Source of the DNA: JAVBLP01 sp031553505
GTDB taxonomy: Bacteria; Elusimicrobiota; Endomicrobiia; Endomicrobiales; Endomicrobiaceae
NCBI GenBank assembly: GCA_031553505.1
Contig: JAVBLP010000007.1
Span: 62,001 to 126,000, forward strand
Direction: 5' to 3'
DNA length: 64,000 nucleotides
This document shows, piece after piece, positions 44,581 through 53,694 of the stretch. The position numbers were made by a program, and so were the translations under genes. Positions within the stretch are counted from its first letter, which is position 1. The number at the start of each line of letters is the position of its first letter. Under the pieces are notes generated by a model. The model was not told the DNA's origin and did no database searches. It saw only the letters and a program-made list of their open reading frames with translations.

Positions 44581-44630
44581 TATCAAGTTGTTGTATTAAA
44601 GATTATGCATAAAAATAAGGAGTAACAAAG

Positions 44631-44891
44631 ATGGCATTTGAAAAGAAAGCTGTAGTAGAACAGTACAAAACACACGCAACGGATACGGGTTCTCCCGAAG
44701 TTCAGGTTGCGCTTCTTACAACAAGGATTAAGTATCTTTCCGATCATTTTCAGAAGTATCCGAAAGATTTTGCCTCAAGAGTAGGCTTCCTTAAGATGAT
44801 AGGCCAGAGAAGAAGATTGCTCGACTACATTAAGAAGCATGACAAAAACAGCTATACTGCTTTGATTAAGAAATTAGATCTTAGAAAATAA
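44631..44891 (+). CDS. rpsO: 30S ribosomal protein S15
   Basis: S15 of 86 aa, binding helix junctions of 16S rRNA in the platform. Full-length match with TDTGSPEVQVALLT-type stretch and ASRVGFLKMIGQRRRLLDYIKK near residue 47. AAGGAG precedes the ATG. rpsO followed by pnp is the common bacterial order. Confidence 0.97.
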   Translation: MAFEKKAVVEQYKTHATDTGSPEVQVALLTTRIKYLSDHFQKYPKDFASRVGFLKMIGQRRRLLDYIKKHDKNSYTALIKKLDLRK

Positions 44892-44925
44892 ATTACCGCC
44901 ATTTGGCAGGTAGAAAAATAATAGT

Positions 44926-45003
44926 CCCGGCAGAGCTACAAAGGATGCAAAGAGATGCCCGTTCAAGGCGTTTCTTTGGATCTTTTGTGCTGAATACGCC
45001 GGG
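44926..45003 (+). promoter_or_regulatory. Long hairpin in the pnp leader
   Basis: Two arms of about 35 nt pair almost end to end: CCCGGC (44926-44931) with GCCGGG (44998-45003), and ACAAAGGATGCAAAGAGATGCC (44938-44959) with GGCGTTTCTTTGGATCTTTTGT (44967-44988), loop of 7 nt. It has no T tract, so it is not a terminator. Its position before pnp matches the RNase III-processed leader hairpin known from E. coli pnp autoregulation. Confidence 0.75.
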
Positions 45004-45018
45004 CAATGGAGCGTAAAA

Positions 45019-47094
45019 GTGGAATATTTCAAAAAAGAAGTTGCAGTTGCAGGAAAGAAGTTTATTATTGAGTCAGGCAAAATGGCAAAACAGGCGAACG
45101 GCTCATGCACGGTCAGAGTCGGGGATACTATGGTTATTGTAAATGCCGTAGGAGCCAAAGAACCGAAAGCCGGCATAGATTTTATGCCCTTGACAGTTGA
45201 TTACAGAGAAAGAACTTTTGCCGCGGGGAGAATTCCCGGCGGTTTTTTTAAAAGAGAAGCAAAGCCCAGAGACAGCGAAATTCTTGTCAGCAGGCTTATA
45301 GACAGAAGCATAAGGCCTTTGTTTCCGGAATATTGGAGAAATGACACGCAGATTGCAGCGATAGTCCTTTCGCATGACGGTGAAAATGATGCTGATATCG
45401 CAGCTCTTTTAGGCGCATCTGTAGCTTTGACAGTTTCAGATCTTCCTTTTTATACGCCGATTGCTTCAGTAAGAATTGGCAGAATAAACGGACAATTCGT
45501 AGTAAACCCTTTAAAATCAGAGCAAAAAGAAAGCGACTTGGACTTGGTCGTAAGCGGCACTGAAGAAGCTCTTACGATGGTTGAAGCCGGCGCTTTAGAG
45601 CTTTCCGAAGAAGAAATGCTTGCCGCTTTAAATCTTGCAAGAGAAACGATTAAAGGAATCTGCGCTTTCATAAAAACGCTCCCTACGCCGCCAAAAATGG
45701 AAGCGGTTGCGCCTGTAATAAATGAAGCTTTAAAAGCAGATATTGAAGCCGAAGCGATTGCCAAAGCCGAAGAGTGCGTAACAATTAAAGAAAAGTGCGA
45801 AAGAGATATGGCTTGGGCGGTCTTTAAAAGAGATATAACTAAAAGAATGCTTGAAAAATATGCTGAAGAAGAAGCCGCGACTGTCGGTATGATTCTTGAA
45901 GACATATTTTACAGAAAAGCAAGAGAACTTGTTTTAAATAAAAAAGTCCGCACTGACGGCAGAGGTTTGGAAGACATAAGAAATATAACCTGTGAAACCG
46001 ACATCCTTCCCAGAGTCCACGGATCAAGCTTGTTTACAAGAGGCCAGACTCAGGCTCTTGCGACTGTGACGCTTGGCACTCCCGGCGATATGCAGATAAT
46101 GGACGAACTTGCGGGCGAATACAAAGTAAGCTTTATGCTTCATTATAACTTTCCGGGTTTTGCAACAGGGGAACCTAAAGGCGAAAGATCTACAAGCAGA
46201 AGGGAAATCGGGCACGGAGCGCTTGCGAAAAGAGCTTTAAGGCCTATTCTTCCAAGCGAAGAAGATTTTGGGTATACAATAAGAATAGTTTCCGATATTT
46301 TGGAATCGAACGGTTCATCTTCAATGGCTTCCGTTTGCGGCGGTTCGCTTGCTTTGTTTAACGCGGGCGTTCCGGTTAAGGCAAGCTGCGCGGGCGTAGC
46401 TATGGGCCTTATGAAAGAAGATGACACTCATGTCGTTTTAACTGACATTATGGGCATGGAAGATCATCTTGGCGATATGGATTTTAAAGTTGCCGGAACC
46501 AGAAAAGGCATCACTGCGTTGCAAATGGATATAAAGATTTCCGGTCTTACCACGGAAATTTTGGCGCAGGCTTTGGATCAGGCAAAGCGCGGCAGAATGC
46601 ATATTTTGGATAAAATGGATGCGGCAATATCAATGCCGAAAAATACGCTTTCAGAATACGCGCCTAAAATGGTCAACATAATGATTCCTGTTAAGAAAAT
46701 AGGCGAACTTATCGGCCCCGGCGGCAAAAACATAAAGAAAATTCAGGAAAGCACCGGCGTTAAGATTGATATTGACGATACGGGCAAAGTTTCCATATCA
46801 GGAACTGATTCCCAAGGCGTTGAAGCTGCAAAAGAAATGGTTGAATCAATAACCGCTGAAATAGAAGTAGGCAAAATTTACAAAGGCAAAGTCGTAAAAA
46901 TTATGGCTTTCGGCGCTTTTGTAGAAGTTTTACCGGGAAAAGACGGTTTGGTTCACGTTTCACAGCTTGCCGACAGGCACGTTAAAAATGTTGAAGACGT
47001 CGTGAAAGAAGGCGATGAAGTTACTGTAAAAGTAATGGAAATCGACAAACAGGGAAGAGTCAATTTAACAATGAAAGAAAGCATTGTAAAATAA
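45019..47094 (+). CDS. pnp: Polyribonucleotide nucleotidyltransferase (PNPase)
   Basis: 3'-5' phosphorolytic exoribonuclease of 691 aa. Two RNase PH domains (first near 5-140 with RERTFAAGRIPGGFFKREA; second near 300-530 with MLHYNFPGFATGE), KH domain (IGELIGPGGKNIKKIQESTG) near 555 and S1 domain (VGKIYKGKVVKIMAFGAFVEV) near 615. GTG start at 45019 with GGAG upstream. Leader hairpin suggests autoregulation. Confidence 0.97.
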   Translation: MEYFKKEVAVAGKKFIIESGKMAKQANGSCTVRVGDTMVIVNAVGAKEPKAGIDFMPLTVDYRERTFAAGRIPGGFFKREAKPRDSEILVSRLIDRSIRPLFPEYWRNDTQIAAIVLSHDGENDADIAALLGASVALTVSDLPFYTPIASVRIGRINGQFVVNPLKSEQKESDLDLVVSGTEEALTMVEAGALELSEEEMLAALNLARETIKGICAFIKTLPTPPKMEAVAPVINEALKADIEAEAIAKAEECVTIKEKCERDMAWAVFKRDITKRMLEKYAEEEAATVGMILEDIFYRKARELVLNKKVRTDGRGLEDIRNITCETDILPRVHGSSLFTRGQTQALATVTLGTPGDMQIMDELAGEYKVSFMLHYNFPGFATGEPKGERSTSRREIGHGALAKRALRPILPSEEDFGYTIRIVSDILESNGSSSMASVCGGSLALFNAGVPVKASCAGVAMGLMKEDDTHVVLTDIMGMEDHLGDMDFKVAGTRKGITALQMDIKISGLTTEILAQALDQAKRGRMHILDKMDAAISMPKNTLSEYAPKMVNIMIPVKKIGELIGPGGKNIKKIQESTGVKIDIDDTGKVSISGTDSQGVEAAKEMVESITAEIEVGKIYKGKVVKIMAFGAFVEVLPGKDGLVHVSQLADRHVKNVEDVVKEGDEVTVKVMEIDKQGRVNLTMKESIVK

Positions 47095-47145
47095 CCGTTA
47101 GCTGACGGTCATCCTGCGGATGCTTGCTTTTCACAGGATCTATGT

Positions 47146-47174
47146 TTTACAGACAATATATTTTAGTGTAAGAA
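47146..47174 (+). promoter_or_regulatory. Possible promoter of accB
   Basis: TTTACA (47146-47151), 17-nt spacer and TAAGAA (47169-47174). The -10 is weak, but the 121-nt gap after pnp otherwise holds nothing recognised. Confidence 0.35.
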
Positions 47175-47215
47175 TAGCGTATAAGTAGCTGCAATAATAA
47201 GCAAAAGGGTGGATT

Positions 47216-47695
47216 ATGGCCAATAATGATGCTAAAAACGACATTAAAAGCAAAGTAAAGTCTCTTTACGAGATTATGAAAGATGAAAAAATCCAGGAAC
47301 TTGAAGTAAATTCCAAGGATTATAATCTTTGCATAAAACGTAAAGACCCGAATGAAGGCAAAACCGTTGTAATACAGCAGCAAGCGTCCGCGCAAGCAAA
47401 ACAGCCTGCCGCGGCAGCACCTGCGGAAGAAGCAAAAGCGGCGCCGGCATCTTCAGGAGAAACTATAAAATCTCCTATAACAGGTGTTTTTTACCAGTCT
47501 CCTTCACCGTCTTCGCCTGTTTTTGCCAAAGAAGGCGATATTGTTGAAACGGGAAAAACGCTTTGCATAGTAGAAGCCATGAAAGTTATGAATGAAATTA
47601 AAGCTACGTTTAAAGTTAAAATAGTTAAAATACTTGCCGAAAACGGCAAACCCGTAAACTCCGGGCAGGATTTATTTGAAGTAGAAAAAGTCTAA
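47216..47695 (+). CDS. accB: Acetyl-CoA carboxylase biotin carboxyl carrier protein
   Basis: BCCP of 159 aa: N-terminal helical region, Ala/Pro-rich linker (about 60-80) and C-terminal biotinyl domain with the biotin lysine in VEAMKVMNEI near residue 122. It carries CO2 to carboxyltransferase in fatty-acid synthesis. The usual partner accC does not follow; birA, which biotinylates it, is about 9.5 kb downstream. Confidence 0.95.
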   Translation: MANNDAKNDIKSKVKSLYEIMKDEKIQELEVNSKDYNLCIKRKDPNEGKTVVIQQQASAQAKQPAAAAPAEEAKAAPASSGETIKSPITGVFYQSPSPSSPVFAKEGDIVETGKTLCIVEAMKVMNEIKATFKVKIVKILAENGKPVNSGQDLFEVEKV

Positions 47696-47709
47696 CCAGA
47701 GGTTTTATT

Positions 47710-47916
47710 ATGACTGAAATGAATGACAGGGTAGGATTTGCAGCCGGAGAAATTTGGAAATATTTGAATGAAAACGGAGAATCTTCTCCCATAAAACTTA
47801 AAGCAAGTTTAGGCTTGTCAAACACTCTTCTTTATCTTGCGCTCGGATGGCTTGCGAGGGAAGATAAAGTAAATATAAGACAGCATGAATACAGCTATAG
47901 AATTTCTCTTAAGTAA
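47710..47916 (+). CDS. Small winged-helix protein, DUF2582-like
   Basis: 68-aa protein with a winged-helix pattern (GEIWKYLNENGESSPIKLKASLGLSNTLLYLALGWLAREDKV). It resembles DUF2582-type proteins of bacteria and archaea. DNA binding is presumed from the fold. It starts 14 nt after accB. Confidence 0.75.
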   Translation: MTEMNDRVGFAAGEIWKYLNENGESSPIKLKASLGLSNTLLYLALGWLAREDKVNIRQHEYSYRISLK

Positions 47917-47978
47917 ATTCTTCCGGTCAGATTTGCCCTAAACCGATTACACCGGCTGTCTCTGTGAGGAATGTTTCG

Positions 47979-50171
47979 GTGGAAAAAAAGAAAAAAGCAC
48001 AAAATAATAAAAACAATAAAAGCAGTTCAACAAGAAACAGGGAAGTCGCAGCCCTGTTTTTTGCTTTGGCGGCTTTTATAAGCGCATACGCGCTTGTAGC
48101 TCCTGAGAACTCGGGGATTATAGGCAAAGCGTTTTCAAATGTGATGTTTCAGATGTTTGGAACAGCCGCATATCTTCTGCCTCTTCTGCTTTTATGGTTT
48201 TTTATTATACATATCGTTAAATCAATACAGCTTAGGGAAAGGCTTGATTTTATATGGTCTCTCGCCTGCCTTATTTCTTCCACCGTACTGTTTACATTTG
48301 CCGGCATTCTTTTTGAAATAACCGTTTACGGCGGCTGGATAGGGGATAAAATATACCCTTTCTTTGAAAATTTATTCGGCAAATGGCTTGGTTTTTCAAT
48401 TGTTTTAATAGTTTTTATATATTCCGTTACAAGACTTTTCAGAATATCTATAAGCGCCACGGTTTATAACTTTTTTGTAAGCATTAAAGAAGATTGGAAA
48501 ACGGCAAAAGCGGAAAAAGAAGCGCAGAAACAGCAGCCGCCCAAAGTATTTGAAAGAAAACCGGAACAATTGAAACCTGCTGTTGAAAAAGATGACTTTG
48601 AACCTCCTAAGCAAGAACCTTTGAAGCCTAATATCGTCAGTAAAAAAGACAGGGAAGAGAAGATAAAAAAAGAAAAAGATGAAACCAAACAATTCCAAAA
48701 AGAAGAAAAGGTTGACAGCACTTCTTTCAGCTATAAACTTCCTCCTACGGATATCTTAAAAAATGACCAGACAACAAGTTTTGAAACAAATAAAGAAGAA
48801 CTTCTCGAAAGGGCGGAACTTTTAAGAAATACACTCGCTGATTTTGACATAATCGCTGAAGTAAAAGACATTATTCCCGGTCCCGTAGTAACAAGGTACG
48901 ATTTAGTGCTTGCTCCCGGCATAAAAATACAGGCGGTTACTAACATTATAGATAACATATCGCTTACAATGCGTACTTCTTCAATAAGGGTTGTGCCCAT
49001 ACCGGAAAAGGCGGCGGTAGGCGTTGAGGTACCCAACCCTAAAAGCGTAGTTGTTGGTTTAAGGGGGATACTGGAAGGCAACGCTTTTGATAACTCCAAA
49101 TCGCTTTTATCTCTTGCCCTCGGCAAGACGACGGACGGCGAAGGTTATGTAGCTAATCTAACCTCAATGCCGCATCTTTTAATAGCCGGCGCAACGGGCT
49201 CCGGAAAAAGCGTAGGCATCCACTCAATTATTCTTTCAATCCTTTTTAAAGCAAGGCCTGATGAAGTAAAATTTATGATAATAGACCCCAAAAGGGTTGA
49301 AATGCCTATATATAAGGATATTCCGCATTTATATAACCCTTCTGCATCCGCGGCAGACGCGGATATTATTACAAACCCCAGAGAAGCCGCCTCCGCGCTT
49401 AAAAAACTTGTAAATGTTATGGATGAAAGGTATACAAGGTTTGCCAAGGCGATGGTCAGAAACATTGAAGAATATAATAATAAGATGGAAGAAACAGGCG
49501 GCGATAAAGAATTTTATATAGTAGTTATTATAGATGAACTTGCGGATTTAATGCTTGTTGCGCAAAAAGAGATAGAAGATTCCATACAGCGTTTAGCTCA
49601 GATGGCAAGAGCCGTAGGCATACATCTTATACTTGCGACGCAAAGGCCTTCCGTAAATGTTATAACCGGCATTATTAAAGCTAATTTTCCGGCAAGATTG
49701 TCATTCCAGACCACTTCAAAAATCGATTCACGCGTTATTTTGGATATGCTTGGCGCGGAAGATTTAATGGGCAAAGGCGATATGCTATTTTTGCCCCCGG
49801 GAGAAGCCCGCCCGGTAAGGCTGCAAGGAGCGTTTGTCTCTTTAAAAGAAGCTGAAAAAATAATCACTTTTATAAATGACCAAAACTTTCCTAGAATTTA
49901 TGAACCGATGGCGGTTGAAGTTGAGGGGCAGGCGGGTTTTGACGCTTCTGAAAGCAAAAATATGAAAGATTTAGTTCCGGCGCTTAAACTTATAAATGAA
50001 CGTAAGCGCGTTTCACAGGATTTGCTTAAAGCAAATTTCGGCAGTTCCGCAAGGGCCACAAACATACTCAGCATCCTTGAAATGAAAGGTTTTATCACAA
50101 AGCCCGAAGGGACTAACAAATGGCATATAAATTATGATAAAATAGAGGAATATTTAGAATCTAATTCTTAA
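47979..50171 (+). CDS. ftsK: DNA translocase FtsK/SpoIIIE
   Basis: Septal DNA pump of about 730 aa. N-terminal membrane helices (about 20-165), a charged Lys/Glu/Pro linker (about 170-260), then the hexameric motor with Walker A AGATGSGKSVG near residue 405 and Walker B IVVIIDELADLML near 515, and a C-terminal gamma winged-helix domain (PALKLINERKRVSQ ... WHINYDKIEEYL). The GTG at 47979 is chosen because GAGG is 9 nt upstream; an alternative GTG at 47964 lacks one. A Xer recombinase gene is downstream. Confidence 0.95.
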   Translation: MEKKKKAQNNKNNKSSSTRNREVAALFFALAAFISAYALVAPENSGIIGKAFSNVMFQMFGTAAYLLPLLLLWFFIIHIVKSIQLRERLDFIWSLACLISSTVLFTFAGILFEITVYGGWIGDKIYPFFENLFGKWLGFSIVLIVFIYSVTRLFRISISATVYNFFVSIKEDWKTAKAEKEAQKQQPPKVFERKPEQLKPAVEKDDFEPPKQEPLKPNIVSKKDREEKIKKEKDETKQFQKEEKVDSTSFSYKLPPTDILKNDQTTSFETNKEELLERAELLRNTLADFDIIAEVKDIIPGPVVTRYDLVLAPGIKIQAVTNIIDNISLTMRTSSIRVVPIPEKAAVGVEVPNPKSVVVGLRGILEGNAFDNSKSLLSLALGKTTDGEGYVANLTSMPHLLIAGATGSGKSVGIHSIILSILFKARPDEVKFMIIDPKRVEMPIYKDIPHLYNPSASAADADIITNPREAASALKKLVNVMDERYTRFAKAMVRNIEEYNNKMEETGGDKEFYIVVIIDELADLMLVAQKEIEDSIQRLAQMARAVGIHLILATQRPSVNVITGIIKANFPARLSFQTTSKIDSRVILDMLGAEDLMGKGDMLFLPPGEARPVRLQGAFVSLKEAEKIITFINDQNFPRIYEPMAVEVEGQAGFDASESKNMKDLVPALKLINERKRVSQDLLKANFGSSARATNILSILEMKGFITKPEGTNKWHINYDKIEEYLESNS

Positions 50172-50182
50172 AAGAGGGTACT

Positions 50183-50821
50183 ATGGGTATAGGTATTTAC
50201 TTGAAAGAAAAAAGAACGGACAAAGGTCTCACTCTTGAAAATGTGGAAAAAGAATTGAAAATTAAAGCCGCCCTTTTAGACGCAGCGGAAAAAGACGATA
50301 CTAATTACTTTATCAGTTTAGATAATTATGAAGATATTACAGAATGCTACTGCGCGTTTTTAGGTTTGAACAAACAGGCTCTTGCCGCGCAGGACAGGGT
50401 TTTAAGAATACGCGAACAAAGGGGAATAGCGCTCGAACAAAGCCAGGCAAAAACAAAAGAAGCGGTTGCTTCTGTCCCTGTTGCCGCACAGCCGCAGCCG
50501 CCGCAGATGCGTCAGCCTGCGCCGCCGCCTCCTTCTTCTTCTTTTCATGACACTATTGAAATAGAATCTGTATCTATAGAATCCGGAATGGAAGAAGATC
50601 ATTCAGTTGACATGAATGATCTTTTGCCGGCTTTAAAAATTATGAAGGAAAGGCAGCGCGTTTCAGTTGATATGCTTGAGATTCATTTAGGCTCTTATGA
50701 AAAAGCGAAAAAGGTTTTTGCTTATCTGGAAGCCAATAGTTTTATTGCAAAACCTAAAGGTGCCTATGACTGGATTTTAAATAATGAAAAAATTAATGAA
50801 TATTTAAAAGGAGCACACTGA
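50183..50821 (+). CDS. HTH protein fused to a second FtsK gamma domain
   Basis: 212-aa protein. Residues about 3-60 are a RodZ/HTH_25-like helix-turn-helix (YLKEKRTDKGLTLENVEKEL). A Pro/Gln-rich linker (about 95-120) and an acidic stretch follow. Residues 146-211 align without gaps to the gamma domain at the end of the preceding ftsK, 30 of 66 residues identical by hand count, including PALK, ER-x-RVS, LE, KP-x-G and KI-x-EYL. No ATPase or membrane segment. It begins 11 nt after ftsK and overlaps lolA by TGATG. It could bind the same DNA motif as FtsK (inference). Confidence 0.8.
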   Translation: MGIGIYLKEKRTDKGLTLENVEKELKIKAALLDAAEKDDTNYFISLDNYEDITECYCAFLGLNKQALAAQDRVLRIREQRGIALEQSQAKTKEAVASVPVAAQPQPPQMRQPAPPPPSSSFHDTIEIESVSIESGMEEDHSVDMNDLLPALKIMKERQRVSVDMLEIHLGSYEKAKKVFAYLEANSFIAKPKGAYDWILNNEKINEYLKGAH

Positions 50822-51483
50822 TGAAATCAAAGATTTTATTTGTTTTAGCCGCGGTTTTAATGTTTTCTCCGCTATGCGCGCTTGCACAGGATGATAACAG
50901 CGAAAAACTTAACCAGATTCTTTTAAAAATGGAAGAGGCTGACAAAAATATTACGGCTCTTGAAGTAAATTACACGCAGGAAGTGTTTTATTCGGCCACC
51001 AGCGAAACACAAAAAATTAACGGCAACCTTAAATATAAAAAGCCTAATAATATTTTTATAGTGCAGAAAACGCCGCAGGAACAGCGTATATACATAGACG
51101 GCAAAAAAATCACTATCTATACGCCGGAAAACTCACAGGCTGTTGTTGATAACTGGAAAAATATGATAAACAGCGATTTTGCCCCGGCTTCCATGATAAA
51201 TTTTGGAAGCAACTGGCGCGATTTAAAGAAAGACAACGCGATTAATTATGTCGGCGAAGACAAAGACAATTATGTCATCGAGTTATATCCCGCAAAGAAA
51301 AAAGAGTGGGTTATGCAGATGTCTGTTTCCAAAGAAACGTATTATCCCGTAAAAGCGGTCGTTACGGCTGCAGGTCTGGCGGTAAATGTAGAGTTGTCAA
51401 CTTATAAACTCAACCCAAACTTCAAAAAAGACATATTTAAATTTTCCGCTCCCGAAGGTACGGAAATAATAAAACTTAATTAG
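50821..51483 (+). CDS. lolA: Outer-membrane lipoprotein carrier protein LolA
   Basis: Periplasmic chaperone of 220 aa that ferries lipoproteins to the outer membrane. Signal peptide MKSKILFVLAAVLMFSPLCALA; LolA pattern EVNYTQEVFYSATSE ... GNLKYKKPNNIFIVQ and FKFSAPEGTEII near the end. It proves a Gram-negative envelope. Follows the HTH-gamma gene by overlap. Confidence 0.88.
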   Translation: MKSKILFVLAAVLMFSPLCALAQDDNSEKLNQILLKMEEADKNITALEVNYTQEVFYSATSETQKINGNLKYKKPNNIFIVQKTPQEQRIYIDGKKITIYTPENSQAVVDNWKNMINSDFAPASMINFGSNWRDLKKDNAINYVGEDKDNYVIELYPAKKKEWVMQMSVSKETYYPVKAVVTAAGLAVNVELSTYKLNPNFKKDIFKFSAPEGTEIIKLN

Positions 51484-51496
51484 GCGGAAAGGATTA

Positions 51497-52372
51497 ATGA
51501 AAGAGATAGGCAAAATACTAAAAGAGAAACGTTTAAAAGACAGGCTTGATTTAGAAGTCATACACAAAGCCACAAAAATACAGCCGAAATACCTTGAAGC
51601 TATTGAAGACGGCGATATTAAGGCTTTTTCCGCTGAAATATACTATAAAACATTCATGAAATCTTACGCCAAATACCTCGGCTTTAACCCCGAAGTGCTT
51701 GTTAAACAGTATGAAAACGGAAAAAATGAAGAAGAAAGCAACGGAGAAGATCAGGAAAGTAAAAAGTTTTCCGTTGTAAATAAAGATAATCAAAATACGC
51801 CGGCAGGCAGGTCTGCCGAAAAAAAACCGGCGGATACAAAAAAAATACTCCTTACGGTTTTTATAGCGGCTTGCCTGCTGGGCATTTTTATATATCTTAA
51901 CGGCAACATTTCAAGTTTTATAGATGCAAATGAAGCTCCCGCGATCAGTGCCAAAGCGGAAACTCCAGCAGTTCAAACCATCCAGCAGGAAGAGCTTAAA
52001 ACTGAAAAAACCGTTACAACTCCCGCGCCTGTAAACAGCAATAAGAGCAAGAATACAACTCAGGTTCCGGTAAAAAAAACAACAGTTACCGCACTGCCTG
52101 TGGCGGCGGTTGAAAAACAGCAGCCTGTTAAACAGAGCCTGCATATAGAGGCAGTTGAAAACGTTTGGATAAAAGTTGACGCTGACGGAAAAGAAGTTTT
52201 TCAGGGTACGCTTATAAAAGGTTCCGGCAGAGACTGGCAGTCCGACGACAGTTTTACCGTAAGAATCGGATATACCCCGGGCATAAAAATGTCATTTAAC
52301 GGAGAAACCGTAGATGTCATAAAAGGCTCCGTACAAGACGTAAATACGGTTGTTTTAAAAAGGCATCAATAA
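51497..52372 (+). CDS. RodZ-like membrane HTH protein
   Basis: 291-aa protein: cytoplasmic HTH (LKEKRLKDRLDLEVIHKATKIQPKYLEAIEDG) at about 8-40, linker, a transmembrane helix (about 116-134) and an exported C-terminal DUF4115-like beta domain (HIEAVENVWIKVDADGKEVFQGTL). RodZ links MreB to the cell wall; rod shape is therefore suggested. Its stop overlaps rimO as TAATG. Confidence 0.85.
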   Translation: MKEIGKILKEKRLKDRLDLEVIHKATKIQPKYLEAIEDGDIKAFSAEIYYKTFMKSYAKYLGFNPEVLVKQYENGKNEEESNGEDQESKKFSVVNKDNQNTPAGRSAEKKPADTKKILLTVFIAACLLGIFIYLNGNISSFIDANEAPAISAKAETPAVQTIQQEELKTEKTVTTPAPVNSNKSKNTTQVPVKKTTVTALPVAAVEKQQPVKQSLHIEAVENVWIKVDADGKEVFQGTLIKGSGRDWQSDDSFTVRIGYTPGIKMSFNGETVDVIKGSVQDVNTVVLKRHQ

Positions 52373-53679
52373 TGCAAAAAGCCGCGGTAATAGCATTGGG
52401 ATGCCCCAAGAATACCGTTGAAGCGGAGTACTTGCTGGGGATGCTGCATGACAGGGGATACGGAATATGTGCGGATCCTGCGGACGCGGATATAGCGATA
52501 ATACACACGTGTTCTTTTATACACGATGCCAGAAAAGAATCCGAAGAGTGCGTTAAAAACGTTTTGAGTTTAAAAGCTTCAAGAGATATAAAAGTTTATG
52601 TGTCAGGCTGTCTTCCGCAGCTTTTGCAAAATAAAACGGCAAAAATGTTCCCTGAAATTGACGGATTTGTAGGAACCGGCGCTTTGGCTGACCTTCCTGA
52701 TTTCATCTCCGGCAAAAAACCTGCCAGCCCCTTTAAAAAAGGCGGATTAAACGATTCTAAATACAGAATACTTTCGTCGCCTCTTCCTTACGCGTATTTA
52801 AAGATAGCGGAAGGCTGCGGGCACAAGTGCAGTTTTTGCATAATTCCTTCTTTAAGGGGGAAATACGAAAGCCGCAGCATAGAATCACTGGTTGAAGAAG
52901 CTTCAGTTCTTGCAGATTCCGGAATAAAAGAATTAATCATAGTCGCGCAGGACACTTCGGCCTTCGGAAAAGATATTTATAATAAGTACGTTTTGGACAA
53001 GCTTCTTACGGATCTTTCAAAAGTTAAAAAGTTAAAATGGATAAGGCTGATGTATGCTTATCCTTCCAGCATTACGGATGAACTTATAGATGTTATTAAA
53101 AAACATTCTAATATTTGCAAATATATCGATATGCCGGTGCAGCACGCAAGCGGCAAAGTTTTGGCTGATATGAAAAGGCCTTCAAATACGCGCAAAATAG
53201 TGGAAAAGATAAAAAACAGAGCTCCTGAAATAGTTTTAAGGACATCTTTCATAACCGGGTTTCCGGGCGAAAGCAAAAAAGATTTTACAGAGCTTTTAGG
53301 CTTTGTAAAAGAAGGGTTCTTTCAATATGCCGGTTTTTTTGAATATTCCGACCAAAAAAATGCCGCATCTTCAAAATTATCCGGCAAAGTTGCCCATAAA
53401 ACAGCCCGGCAAAGAAGGATAGAACTTGAAAAAGCGCAGTATGTGGTTTTTAAGTCAAAAATAGAAAAACTAAAAGATAATTTTTTTGGTTTTTTAGTTG
53501 AAAATTGCGTAAAACACTCGAAAAAATATTTGATTTCGGGAAGGTTTGAATTTCAGGCTCCCGGTATTGACGGCGGTGCGTACGCTTTTAGCGCAAAACC
53601 AGTCCCTGCGGGAAAATTATGCAAAGCGGCAGTAAAAGGCGTTGACGGCTATAATATAAAAGCTGAAATGAAAATATAA
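52372..53679 (+). CDS. rimO: Ribosomal protein S12 methylthiotransferase
   Basis: Radical-SAM methylthiotransferase of 435 aa that modifies the conserved Asp of S12. N-terminal cluster domain ALGCPKNTVEAEYLLGM at 7-23 with Cys10; radical-SAM CGHKCSFC near 142; C-terminal TRAM domain. The start overlaps the rodZ-like stop. A RimO rather than MiaB assignment rests on the CPKN pattern. Confidence 0.92.
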   Translation: MQKAAVIALGCPKNTVEAEYLLGMLHDRGYGICADPADADIAIIHTCSFIHDARKESEECVKNVLSLKASRDIKVYVSGCLPQLLQNKTAKMFPEIDGFVGTGALADLPDFISGKKPASPFKKGGLNDSKYRILSSPLPYAYLKIAEGCGHKCSFCIIPSLRGKYESRSIESLVEEASVLADSGIKELIIVAQDTSAFGKDIYNKYVLDKLLTDLSKVKKLKWIRLMYAYPSSITDELIDVIKKHSNICKYIDMPVQHASGKVLADMKRPSNTRKIVEKIKNRAPEIVLRTSFITGFPGESKKDFTELLGFVKEGFFQYAGFFEYSDQKNAASSKLSGKVAHKTARQRRIELEKAQYVVFKSKIEKLKDNFFGFLVENCVKHSKKYLISGRFEFQAPGIDGGAYAFSAKPVPAGKLCKAAVKGVDGYNIKAEMKI

Positions 53680-53694
53680 ACACAGGATTGGACA

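Noticed and set aside
47095..47145. Possible terminator after pnp
   Set aside because: Only short, imperfect pairing (GTTAGC/GCTGAC-like) and no T run.
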